Below are positions 1 to 7,477 of a stretch of 64,000 bases of DNA, in pieces (position 1 is the stretch's first letter; every line of letters begins with the position of its first letter). The notes beneath the pieces were generated by a model. It saw only the letters and a program-made list of their open reading frames with translations. It had not been told where the DNA came from and made no database searches. Location of the stretch: NCBI RefSeq assembly GCF_034048115.1, contig NZ_CP139145.1:2542001-2606000 (forward strand), given 5' to 3'. The translations under genes and the position numbers were made by a program. This DNA comes from Pseudarthrobacter sp. IC2-21 (GTDB taxonomy: Bacteria > Actinomycetota > Actinomycetes > Actinomycetales > Micrococcaceae).

Positions 1-47
1 AGCCTACAGTCTTGACCTGTTGCCCTTTGCTCGGGTCAGCCGTCCGG

Positions 48-842
48 TCAGGCGCCGGACCGTCCACGGAGGTAATCCAGCTGGGCAGCCACCGACATCT
101 CGGCGGCCCGCCTGACGGAAGGATCGACGTCGGCGTACACCGCGTCCGTCACCGCCGGCACGCTGGCGTCCGGGCCAAGTCCGGTGAGGGCTGCGCGGAT
201 CTGCGCGAGCCGTTCGAGCCGATGTGCCCGGTAGGCCCCGGTGACGGCCTCCAAGGAAGGGAGCACCGGCCCGTGCGCCGGCAGGACAGCAGCCCCGCCG
301 AGGGCTTCCAGCCGGTCCAAGGACGTAAGGTAATCGCCCAGTGCGCCGTCCGGGTAATCCAGCACGGTGGTCCCCCGGCCCAGGATGGTATCGCCAGTCA
401 GCACCGTGCCGTGTGGCCCGTCGCCGGGCAGGTGGAAGCACACCGAATCCGAGGTGTGCCCCGGCGTGGCCACCACCTGAAGGGAAATCCCGGCCGCCTC
501 GATGATCTCACCGTCCCGCAGAGGCTCGCCGCCGTGGCAGTACCGGGGATCCGCAGCCCGCACCGGGGCGCCGGTGAGTTCCCGCAGCCGCACGGACCCC
601 GCAGTGTGGTCTGCGTGGCGGTGCGTTACCAGGATCAGTTCAACGCCGCCCACAGCCGCCAGCCGCCTGAGGTGCCCTTCGTCCGCTGGCCCCGGGTCCA
701 CCACCACCGAAGCCCCGGCATCGGGCGCCGAGATCACGTAGGAATTGGTGCCGTCCAGGCTCATCGGTCCGGGGTTGGGCGCCAGGATGAACTGCGAAAA
801 GGCCGAGCTGCGCTGCAGGACGGGGCTGGAAGCTGAAGTCAC
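48..842 (-). CDS. MBL-fold metallo-hydrolase (LACTB2-like)
   Basis: 264-residue metallo-beta-lactamase-fold hydrolase. The zinc-binding HxHxDH signature is visible as THRHADHTAG, followed by the later motifs ATPGHTSDS, LTGDTILG and PAHGP, which supply the remaining metal ligands. The C-terminal part resembles the helical tail of LACTB2-type hydrolases. Substrate is unknown; the family acts on phosphodiester or ester bonds. The GTG start at 842 is chosen because an AAGGA lies 8 nt upstream and the longer reading frame has no family similarity. Divergent from the hypothetical gene at 993. Family assignment is secure; specific function is not. Confidence 0.85.
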   Translation of the reverse strand: MTSASSPVLQRSSAFSQFILAPNPGPMSLDGTNSYVISAPDAGASVVVDPGPADEGHLRRLAAVGGVELILVTHRHADHTAGSVRLRELTGAPVRAADPRYCHGGEPLRDGEIIEAAGISLQVVATPGHTSDSVCFHLPGDGPHGTVLTGDTILGRGTTVLDYPDGALGDYLTSLDRLEALGGAAVLPAHGPVLPSLEAVTGAYRAHRLERLAQIRAALTGLGPDASVPAVTDAVYADVDPSVRRAAEMSVAAQLDYLRGRSGA

Positions 843-992
843 TCTTCTATCCTTGCATCCGCCGGCTGCACGGACATCCGGCTGGACAGCTGCGCTGCCA
901 GTGCGGCGTTGCCGGAATAGAACACGGCACGCGCGGGGTTGACCACCAGTGACGACCACACGAACTCCAGCAGGAAGCCGGTACCACTCTCC

Positions 993-1592
993 ATGAGCGC
1001 CACCCCCACCACCCTTGCAGACCTCCTCGCCGAGGCAGACGCCGCCGGCCATGACCATGCCGCAACGGAGAAGAACAGCGGGCTCCAGCACATTCATAAC
1101 CACGCCACCGGCAGTATTGTCTGGTTCCCCACGTGGAAGAAGTTCCGCGACACCACGGATTGGAACCAGGCCGTGGACGTGGTCACGGCGGATTTCCGGT
1201 CAGGTTCGGCGCCGGTGGAAAAATGGGCCACCGCGTTCCTTGCCGGCGATCTGGCCATGCTCCTGGAGCGCGCCGCCGCGGCCAGCGACGCCAACACGTT
1301 CGTGGAGGAGAACCTCACGCTCCATCTGACCCGGACCTGGGCCGTGGCCGACGCCGTCGCGCAGGAAAACGGGATGGATCTGCCCAACGGCAGCATCACA
1401 CCCCCGGTCTTCGCCGGCTACCCCTACGACGTCTACGCCCAGGACGGCGGCGTTTTTGCCACCACGCTGTGGAACGACATCATTGACGCCCGGCGGAACC
1501 GGGCACTCACCGAGGAAGCCGCGCGCAAGGCCCTGAAGCCCGTCTCCCGCAAGGCCCTCAAGAACGCTGCCCGGAAGGCTGCCCGCCGCTGA
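993..1592 (+). CDS. hypothetical protein with basic Ala/Lys/Arg tail
   Basis: 199-residue protein that I do not recognise. It has no signal peptide or membrane segment. The body is acidic to neutral with several Trp/Phe residues (VWFPTWKKF, GYPYDVYAQDGG, TTLWNDIID). The last roughly 30 residues become strongly basic and repetitive (ARKALKPVSRKALKN, then AARKAARR), like nucleic-acid-binding tails of histone H1-like proteins. The ATG at 993 (MSATPTT) is preferred over one at 939, though neither has a strong ribosome binding site (AGGAAG sits 15 nt upstream of 993). Codon use and GC match the neighbours, so it is probably a real gene. Confidence 0.65.
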   Translation: MSATPTTLADLLAEADAAGHDHAATEKNSGLQHIHNHATGSIVWFPTWKKFRDTTDWNQAVDVVTADFRSGSAPVEKWATAFLAGDLAMLLERAAAASDANTFVEENLTLHLTRTWAVADAVAQENGMDLPNGSITPPVFAGYPYDVYAQDGGVFATTLWNDIIDARRNRALTEEAARKALKPVSRKALKNAARKAARR

Positions 1593-1626
1593 GGCGCGGA
1601 TACCTGACATCGGGCCCGTTAACGGG

Positions 1627-1684
1627 CGACGGCGGTTGGCTGGCACTGTGTGAAACTTTCCACAGTGCCAGCCAACCGCCGTCG
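1627..1684. repeat. perfect 24-bp inverted repeat (palindromic element)
   Basis: Arms at 1627-1650 and 1661-1684 are perfectly complementary over 24 bp around a 10-nt loop (tgaaactttc). The element sits exactly between the convergent ends of the hypothetical gene and ilvE, so it can end transcription from both sides. It lacks a long T tract, and the arm sequence differs from the CAACTAGGTAGC palindromes found later in the window. Either a bidirectional terminator or a dispersed palindromic repeat. Confidence 0.75.
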
Positions 1685-1705
1685 TTGTTTCCGACTGAGG
1701 CCCGC

Positions 1706-2818
1706 TTAGGCGAGGCGCGTCAGCCAGCCATGCCGGTCCGGCACAGTTCCGGTCTGGATACCGAGGAGCTGCTCACGGATGGCCATGGTGGTCTCCCCCG
1801 CCTTGGCGTCCTCCGAGCCGATGAACTCCGTGGCATCCTTCAGGACTCCGATGGGAGTAATCACGGCGGCGGTGCCGCACGCGAAGACCTCGGCGATCTC
1901 GCCGGATGCCACGCCGTCGCGCCACTCGGACAGGGTGATCTTGCGTTCGCTGACTTCGCGGCCCATGTCCTTGGCCACCTGAATCACCGAGGAGCGGGTG
2001 ACACCCTCGAGGATGGTTCCGGTGAGGGCGGGCGTGGCCAGGGAGCCGTCCTTCATGACGAAGAACACGTTCATGCCGCCGAGCTCTTCCACGGCGTCGT
2101 CATTGAAGTGGTCCAGGAACAGCACCTGCTTGCAGCCGTTGGCTTCCGCTTCCTGCTGGGCGATCAGGGACGCGGCGTAGTTGCCGCCGCACTTCGCAGC
2201 ACCGGTACCGCCGCGGCCTGCACGGGCGTATTCGCGGGAGATCCAGATGGACACCGGCTTGAGTTCGCCGCCGAAGTAGTTGCCTGCGGGCGAGGCGATG
2301 ACGCGGAAGGAAACCTCCCGGGCGGCCCGCACGCCAAGGAACGCCTCGGTGGCAATCATGAACGGGCGCAGGTAGAGCGCCTCGCCGTCCCCGGCCGGAA
2401 CCCAGTCCTTGTCAACAGCAACTAGTTCGCGGATGGCGCCCAGGAAATACTCAACGGGGAGTTCCGGGAGCGCCAGCCGGCGGGCTGATTTGTTCAGGCG
2501 TGCCGCGTTGGCCTCGGGCCGGAACGTCCAGACGGAACCATCGGCGTGGCGGTAGGCCTTCAGGCCCTCGAAAATCTCCTGGCCGTAGTGAAGCACCGCT
2601 GCCGACGGATCCAGGGAAATGGGGCCGTACGCCTCAATGCGCGGGTTGTGCCAGCCTCCGGCGCCTTCTTCATCAACCGAGTAATCCACCACGGCGGTGT
2701 GGTCGGTGAAGTAGTTGCCGAATCCCGGGTTCGCCAGGATGGCTGCACGCTCTTCAGCAGACTTCGGGGTTGCCGAAAGCTGCTGGCTAAATTCGACGCC
2801 ATGGGCAGTCTGAGTCAT
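1706..2818 (-). CDS. ilvE: branched-chain amino acid aminotransferase
   Basis: 370-residue PLP enzyme of fold type IV. It transfers the amino group between glutamate and the 2-oxo acids of Val, Leu and Ile, the last step of their synthesis. The PLP lysine is K209 in AAKCGGNYAAS. Other family landmarks are YGQEIFEGLKAYR near residue 78, YLRPFM near 149 and the glycine-rich LTGTILEGVTRSS. Length matches BCAT enzymes of actinobacteria. The ATG at 2818 is chosen over the longer frame because GGAGGA lies 3 nt upstream. It lies near leuB and the ilv cluster but is separated from leuB by a foreign-looking insert. Confidence 0.95.
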   Translation of the reverse strand: MTQTAHGVEFSQQLSATPKSAEERAAILANPGFGNYFTDHTAVVDYSVDEEGAGGWHNPRIEAYGPISLDPSAAVLHYGQEIFEGLKAYRHADGSVWTFRPEANAARLNKSARRLALPELPVEYFLGAIRELVAVDKDWVPAGDGEALYLRPFMIATEAFLGVRAAREVSFRVIASPAGNYFGGELKPVSIWISREYARAGRGGTGAAKCGGNYAASLIAQQEAEANGCKQVLFLDHFNDDAVEELGGMNVFFVMKDGSLATPALTGTILEGVTRSSVIQVAKDMGREVSERKITLSEWRDGVASGEIAEVFACGTAAVITPIGVLKDATEFIGSEDAKAGETTMAIREQLLGIQTGTVPDRHGWLTRLA

Positions 2819-3205
2819 GGTTCCTCCACGATCGGCCGCCCGTGAACGTGGTTCTGCACTGAACCGCAGGGGCAGCATTTGGTGATTCGAAACAAGCTTA
2901 CGCCCGTTGGCAGCACCCCCGGTGCCTGCCTACAGCAGACCGACAACTCCAAAGCGCAGACTGAACTGCGCCTACGCCAACCAATGCGGCCCGGTTCCCT
3001 CGACGACGGGTTGGCTAGCGACAATGGCCCGCAACCACAAGGGGGGTGTTGCTCCAGAGGAGGCAACCCATCGGCATGACATCCAGGAACGTCGGCGGCC
3101 CCACCCTCGTTGGGCTAACCTACGCCGGAGGAACACGAACACCTCGTCACCGAGAAATAAAGCGCCTGGCACAAACTGCTCGATTAGCTGTCCAAGATTT
3201 GGAGT
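2819..3205. other. non-coding, lower-GC intergenic stretch
   Basis: No credible gene, RNA or promoter recognised apart from the ilvE upstream region. Short open frames here lack ribosome binding sites and family-like composition. Base composition is lower in GC than the flanking core genes and continues into the fucosyltransferase-like gene, suggesting that this stretch came with the same insertion. Confidence 0.5.
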
Positions 3206-3219
3206 TTACCCCACTCCAA
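3199..3219 (-). terminator. possible hairpin spanning the stop codon of the 3206-4024 gene
   Basis: TTGGAGT (3199-3205) and ACTCCAA (3213-3219) form a 7-bp stem with a 7-nt loop. The TAA stop of the minus-strand gene lies in the loop. There is no U tract, so termination is only a possibility. Confidence 0.3.
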
Positions 3220-4024
3220 AACCGCTTTGCGACTCGTCCGATATCGACCCGGGCAATAACCGCCTGCTCGTCTCCAGAGGGATACGACGATCCGCGAGCT
3301 CCCATGCCATGTCAACGAAGGAAGACCAATACGGACCCAACAGACCTTGCGCTCCCGCGAGTAGGTACAAGTCAACGACCGAAGACTGGAGCGCGTCCCG
3401 ACTGTTATACGCTCCCTTATCTGACAGCGCAAAACAATTGGGCACTGCTGCAATAACACTATCCTGCACCTCAGCCACATCGCAGGAAACGAAGAACGCC
3501 TGACCCGGGGACCGTTCCTGAACTTCCCGCATCCGGCGTATGTACCACTCAACGGGCGATGCTTCCAATGTTTTCGCATGAGTCAGCCCTGGGTGCGCTC
3601 TGATCTGAACCCCAACGTAAGAATCCGGAACTTTCCGTTTCCACGCTTCAATCCGGGAGGCGATTTCCGGGATGGGTACGAGTTGCCGGAATCTGTCTTC
3701 CCATTTCGGCGAACCGTCCGGAAGCGGCAGCTCCTGTGCTGAGTGGATGTGCCACACATCTTCGTCTATTTTTTCGCGGAAATAGTCGGTCTTCTCATCC
3801 CCTCGGGGTACGGTGGGCCAAATTTCTTTGGAACGTTGCAAGTCAACGCAGCTTTCGGGGTACTCCCACAGGTCGGTCATGGCGCCGTTGAATGCCTCGC
3901 TAACCTGCCAAACGTACTCAAACTTCCTGCCGGAGTGACGAGCTAGCAGTTCCGCACTCAGTGTGAACCTGATACGGTTCCCGAGGCCCGCGTTGTGTAC
4001 GTTTACGGCCAGTACTGATCTCAA
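3206..4024 (-). CDS. fucosyltransferase-like glycosyltransferase
   Basis: 272-residue protein resembling the GDP-fucose-dependent fucosyltransferase superfamily (GT11/GT23/NodZ/O-FucT type). Three family-like motifs occur in order: NAGLGNRIRF (residues 11-20), VGVQIRAHP (137-145, the position of the HxRR-type nucleotide-sugar motif) and SSVVDLYLLAGAQGLLG then SSFVDMA (214-240, the D-L-x-L...G-x-SSF motif). No signal peptide. Starts at TTG 4024 with AGGGGG 5 nt upstream. GC and codon choice are lower than in neighbours, it stands alone between ilvE and leuB, and no other sugar gene is near, all pointing to horizontal acquisition. Acceptor and donor are unknown; GDP-fucose is inferred from family only. 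Confidence 0.6.
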   Translation of the reverse strand: MRSVLAVNVHNAGLGNRIRFTLSAELLARHSGRKFEYVWQVSEAFNGAMTDLWEYPESCVDLQRSKEIWPTVPRGDEKTDYFREKIDEDVWHIHSAQELPLPDGSPKWEDRFRQLVPIPEIASRIEAWKRKVPDSYVGVQIRAHPGLTHAKTLEASPVEWYIRRMREVQERSPGQAFFVSCDVAEVQDSVIAAVPNCFALSDKGAYNSRDALQSSVVDLYLLAGAQGLLGPYWSSFVDMAWELADRRIPLETSRRLLPGSISDESQSGFGVG

Positions 4025-4342
4025 TTTTCCCCCTGTTGTCGTGTCGGATAAGGCTAGCCCATTCGCCGCTCACGCTTGATCGGTCAGGCGTTGCCATCAG
4101 AAGAAGAGACCGGAGAAGGTCCAGAGAAGAGTCTTAGAACGGTGAGGTCGCAATTCCGTCGGACTCGTCTGGTCCATCTGGGCCCCTTGCGTGCCAGCCG
4201 ATGCTGCAGACCGTTCATTCTCGGGTCCACGATAGAGGGAATTGTTGATTTTACGCCGAATCTAGGGTAGCGCTGGCGAAGGGGACGGGCGCGTCCCGGA
4301 GCTTTGGCCCTGCCTGCGACGAAGGCAGGCGGAATTCCCTGC
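4025..4342. other. non-coding region between leuB and the fucosyltransferase-like gene
   Basis: No gene recognised. A 7-bp stem (CCTGCCT at 4309-4315, AGGCAGG at 4323-4329) lies just downstream of leuB and could end its transcript, but there is no U tract. GC falls leftward from about 4270 toward the inserted gene. Confidence 0.45.
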
Positions 4343-5392
4343 CTAAAGCGCTGCGGCGATGGCGTCACCCACGGCGCTGGTGCTGCGTGCGCCGCCGTCG
4401 CGATTTTCGACGTCGGCGATCACGGCCGCTTCAATCTTCCGCGCCGCCGCGGCGTAGCCAAGGTGGTCCAGCAGGAGCGCCGCCGACAGGATGGCCGCGG
4501 TGGGATCGGCCTTCTGCTGGCCGGCGATGTCCGGCGCTGACCCATGGACCGGTTCGAACATGGACGGGGCGGTGCGGTCCATGTTGATGTTGCCCGAGGC
4601 AGCCAGCCCGATGCCGCCGGTGATGGCTGCGGCCAGGTCGGTCAGGATGTCGCCGAAGAGGTTGTCCGTAACGATGACGTCAAAGCGGGACGGGTCGGTG
4701 ACCATGAAGATGGTGGCCGCATCGACGTGCAGATAGTCATGGGTGACCTCCGGGAATTCCTGCGCCACAGCTTCGACGGTGCGCTTCCACAGGTGGCCCG
4801 CGTAGACCAGCACATTGTGTTTGTGCACCAGGGTGACGTGCTTGCGTTCCCGGGCGCCGGCGCGGCGGAACGCGTCGCGGACCACGCGCTCCACGCCGTG
4901 TGCCGTGTTCAGGGAAACTTCGGTGGCGACCTCGTGCGGCGTGCCCGCGCGCAGGGTGCCGCCGTTGCCAACGTAAGGCCCTTCGGTGCCTTCGCGGACC
5001 ACGATGAAATCGATGACGCCCGGGTTGGCGAGGGGGCTGCCCACCGTTCCGTACAGGCGTGAGGGACGCAGGTTGACGTAGTGGTCCAGGCTGAAACGGA
5101 GCTTCAGGAGCATCTCGCGCTCGATAATGCCCGACGGAATCCTGGTATCGCCGGGGGCTGCGCCCACCGCGCCGAAGAGGATGGCATCCCGGGTACGCAG
5201 GTCGGCGAGGACCTCATCCGGGAGGGTCTCGCCGGTGGCCAGCCAGTGCTCGGCACCGAGCTTGTAGTGGGTCTGCTGGAGGTCCACACCCTCGGCGGCT
5301 AAGGCCTTCTCGAGGACCTTCAGCGCCTCAGCGATGACCTCGGGGCCAATGCCGTCACCGGGAATTACTGCGAGATTAATCGATGCGCTCAT
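4343..5392 (-). CDS. leuB: 3-isopropylmalate dehydrogenase
   Basis: 349-residue NAD-dependent decarboxylating dehydrogenase; it oxidises 3-isopropylmalate to 2-oxoisocaproate in leucine synthesis. N-terminal [26 protein letters not shown] (substrate arginines), [11 protein letters not shown], and VDAATIFMV with [15 protein letters not shown] (Mg-binding aspartates) are all present. The C-terminal [12 protein letters not shown] binds NAD. Length and motif order match actinobacterial LeuB. Start at ATG 5392. A promoter and an inverted repeat that recurs ahead of ilvD lie 10-56 nt upstream, so regulation with the other BCAA genes is likely. Confidence 0.97.
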   Translation of the reverse strand: MSASINLAVIPGDGIGPEVIAEALKVLEKALAAEGVDLQQTHYKLGAEHWLATGETLPDEVLADLRTRDAILFGAVGAAPGDTRIPSGIIEREMLLKLRFSLDHYVNLRPSRLYGTVGSPLANPGVIDFIVVREGTEGPYVGNGGTLRAGTPHEVATEVSLNTAHGVERVVRDAFRRAGARERKHVTLVHKHNVLVYAGHLWKRTVEAVAQEFPEVTHDYLHVDAATIFMVTDPSRFDVIVTDNLFGDILTDLAAAITGGIGLAASGNINMDRTAPSMFEPVHGSAPDIAGQQKADPTAAILSAALLLDHLGYAAAARKIEAAVIADVENRDGGARSTSAVGDAIAAAL

Positions 5393-5401
5393 ACTCCAAG
5401 A

Positions 5402-5429
5402 ATATTAAGTCAATCCGCATGCCGGACAA
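5402..5429 (-). promoter_or_regulatory. leuB promoter candidate
   Basis: Read on the minus strand: a -35-like TTGTCC (5424-5429), a 16-nt spacer and a -10-like TAATAT (5402-5407), ending 10 nt before the leuB ATG. The short distance implies a very short leader. Confidence 0.5.
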
Positions 5430-5433
5430 TCAG

Positions 5434-5448
5434 TCTCACTTACTGAGA
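5434..5448. promoter_or_regulatory. TCTCA-N5-TGAGA operator candidate upstream of leuB
   Basis: Perfect 5-bp inverted repeat TCTCA CTTAC TGAGA, immediately upstream of the leuB -35 element. The same arrangement (TGAGACT followed closely by TGTCC) occurs ahead of ilvD at 20286-20302. In Corynebacterium (LtbR) and Streptomyces (NdgR/AreB), IclR-family regulators control leu genes; assigning this site to such a protein is inference. Confidence 0.55.
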
Positions 5449-5468
5449 TGGAGCCTGTGGAGCGGGCG

Positions 5469-6239
5469 TCAGCGGGGCGGCACATTCGGATCCGGCGAGG
5501 CTACGACGACGACGTTGGTGCCCCAGGGATCCTCCGTGTAGCAGGAAATCAGCACCATCCGGTTGGGCTGAACCTGCCAGATGGGGCTGTCCTTAAGTCC
5601 GGACTTGCTGTACGTGGCGACAGAATCCACGCGGTAGGCCAGCTCGCCGGTGGCCGTGGTCACGGTGAATTGGTCACCCACGGCAGCTTTGGCACTCAGG
5701 TGGTTGAAGGGTGCGTCCCGGTCCACCCAGCTGTGCCCTGCCACGTAGGTGGTATTCGCTGAGCCCTCGCCGGGCACTCCATACGGAGTGAGCCAGTAAC
5801 CGTCCATTGTGGGCGGCGGCACGATGGTCTGGTTGGCCTGGTCCTGGCCGCTTGGTTCCAGCGGGTGGATCACCACATCGATGTTCGCGGCAGCGTAGAC
5901 CAGCCGCTGGGGCGGTGAGGCGGCGGGACCGGCAGGAGCTGCCGGTGCCGGGCTGGCGGCCGGTGTGGGGGTGGGTGCGGGGGTGGGGGCGGCCAGCGAC
6001 GGAGGCGCGGTCGCGGCCGGCCGGGTCACGGTCTCCGGCGCAGTTACCGGGCCGCCCGCCGGGGTAAGGAACGCAACGACGGCGTAAGCGAGGAACCCGC
6101 AGAGGATCACGAAGAGGATGCTTCGGGCGGTGAAAATTCTGGGCCGGGCGTGGCGGCCGCGCTGTGGCGGACCACTCATGTCCGCCGGACCAGTGGAGCC
6201 TGTCGGATCTTCCGGGAGCGGCTGACGGTCGCTGTCCAT
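5469..6239 (-). CDS. class F-like sortase
   Basis: 256-residue membrane-anchored transpeptidase expected to link surface proteins to the cell wall. Basic N-terminus, one membrane segment at about residues 40-58, a Pro/Ala/Thr-rich wall-spanning linker (65-112), then the sortase beta-barrel. Catalytic His is H169 in YVAGHSW and Cys is C233 in VLISCYTEDPWGTN. The catalytic Arg expected shortly after the Cys is not obvious: the stretch after C233 has no Arg. The ATG at 6239 is chosen over 6341 because GAGGGAAC lies just upstream. It follows the surface-protein gene 7214-6360 in the same direction, which is probably its substrate. Confidence 0.8.
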   Translation of the reverse strand: MDSDRQPLPEDPTGSTGPADMSGPPQRGRHARPRIFTARSILFVILCGFLAYAVVAFLTPAGGPVTAPETVTRPAATAPPSLAAPTPAPTPTPAASPAPAAPAGPAASPPQRLVYAAANIDVVIHPLEPSGQDQANQTIVPPPTMDGYWLTPYGVPGEGSANTTYVAGHSWVDRDAPFNHLSAKAAVGDQFTVTTATGELAYRVDSVATYSKSGLKDSPIWQVQPNRMVLISCYTEDPWGTNVVVVASPDPNVPPR

Positions 6240-6359
6240 GGTTCCCTCGAACGTCGGTGGAATCTGCCTGACTGGCGGCAGGCGCCGTGCCCTCTCGGCC
6301 ACGGCGCCTGCCACGGTGTTAACGAATGCCCTTGCGGGCATCAGATACGGGAAGCCAAC

Positions 6360-7214
6360 CTAACGGTCCCGGGAGACGCCACCGGTCAGCAGCACCTTGC
6401 GTGCAGCCACTCCCCCCGCGGCGAGCAGCATCACAATCACGCCAGCCATCCAGGGGGCAAGAACCGGGCCGGAGGGTGCGACCGCTGTCTGGACGTTAAA
6501 GCCGGCGTTGTTGGCCCTCACCACAGGAGCGGGCGGCGCAACGGCGCCGGTGGGAACCTGCGGGGTGACTACCGGCGGCACCACGGGGGTAACAACCGGC
6601 GGCGTCTCCGGGGTAACAACCGGGGGCTTCTCCGGAGTCACGACCGGCGGCTTCTCCGGAGTCACTACAGGCGGCTTTTCCTCCTGACACGTGCACGGAA
6701 CGCAGCCGTTTCCGTAGGTGTCCTGTCCTTCCTCGTCCCAGTTCATGCCCTTCCATTTGCTACCTGCCGGAATGATGTCGTCACCATGCTGGTAGTGGCC
6801 CTTCAAGGCCTCTAACGCGACCGTGATCTTCACATACGGATTGCTTTCCGACCCGGTGGCGTGGCAGATCGTGACCTTGTAATTGTGGTCGTTGTCCCCG
6901 TTGCCGTTGCCGTTTCCGTGGTCTGCGGGGACCTTGCAGCCGGCCTTGAGGATGCCGGCCTTGTCCATATTCCGGCCTCCCGGAAGCACCTTTCCGTCAT
7001 TGGCCGGAATGATGTCACCGCCGTGCTGGTTCATGTGGGTTTCGAGCGCATGCAGATCGATCGTCACGGCAACGTAGGGATTGCTGTCCGAACCGGTTGC
7101 ATGGCAGATAGTGATCTTGTGGTCAGTGTTTGCGTTGTCAGTTGCTACAGCCGGAGCGGTGGCACCGAGTAATGCGAGTCCGGTGACACCTAAGGCGGCA
7201 AGGATCCGTTTCAT
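6360..7214 (-). CDS. secreted repeat-domain surface protein, probable sortase substrate
   Basis: 284 residues with a Sec signal (MKRILAALG... to about residue 25). Two copies of a roughly 38-residue domain follow (about 33-70 and 113-149), each with ITICHATGS, SNPYV and a His/Asp pair ending in DIIP; function is unknown, although the domain type is common in bacterial exported proteins. Then come a CVPCTC motif, a KPPVVTPE repeat region, and a C-terminal hydrophobic segment (APWMAGVIVMLLAAGGVAA) with a positive tail. There is no LPxTG, so the sorting signal, if any, is non-canonical. The start at 7214 has GGAG upstream; the ATG at 7226 has none. Encoded ahead of the sortase gene, 120 bp apart. 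Confidence 0.7.
   Translation of the reverse strand: MKRILAALGVTGLALLGATAPAVATDNANTDHKITICHATGSDSNPYVAVTIDLHALETHMNQHGGDIIPANDGKVLPGGRNMDKAGILKAGCKVPADHGNGNGNGDNDHNYKVTICHATGSESNPYVKITVALEALKGHYQHGDDIIPAGSKWKGMNWDEEGQDTYGNGCVPCTCQEEKPPVVTPEKPPVVTPEKPPVVTPETPPVVTPVVPPVVTPQVPTGAVAPPAPVVRANNAGFNVQTAVAPSGPVLAPWMAGVIVMLLAAGGVAARKVLLTGGVSRDR
6553..6672. repeat. 24-bp tandem repeat encoding PPVVTP units
   Basis: About five 24-bp units begin at 6553, 6577, 6601, 6625 and 6649, with a partial one at 6673. The units at 6625 and 6649 are nearly identical (core ggcttctccggagtcac); outer ones are diverged. They encode the proline-rich wall-spanning stalk of the surface protein, and copy number may vary between strains. 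Confidence 0.75.
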
Positions 7215-7477
7215 TTCCGTCTCCATACATTGTCTGGTCCAAACTGATCAGACGGAGGGAAAAACGGCGCTCCGATGCGGGGGTGAAAAAGGCAAACAGA
7301 TTGCACCAGAGCGACGGTTCTCCCAGATGCGAATCATCAGTTTGCTAACTCGACAAGGCTATGCAGCGGCTTTGGGGGTGTCTCCAGTACTCGTTACCCG
7401 CATTCCGGGGCCCTGCCTACTGCTTTGGCGCAAACACTACTCAGGTCGGGCAGCAGTCCGGAGGGCCCGGAAACGGA

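Noticed and set aside
2907..3503. A 198-residue plus-strand frame opposite the fucosyltransferase-like gene
   Set aside because: No ribosome binding site or recognisable motif; the minus-strand gene has family motifs and a suitable start.
7227..7477. Intergenic DNA between metG and the surface-protein gene, inspected for a T-box or riboswitch
   Set aside because: It lies downstream of metG and upstream of the surface-protein gene; no T-box sequence or terminator/antiterminator pair was found.
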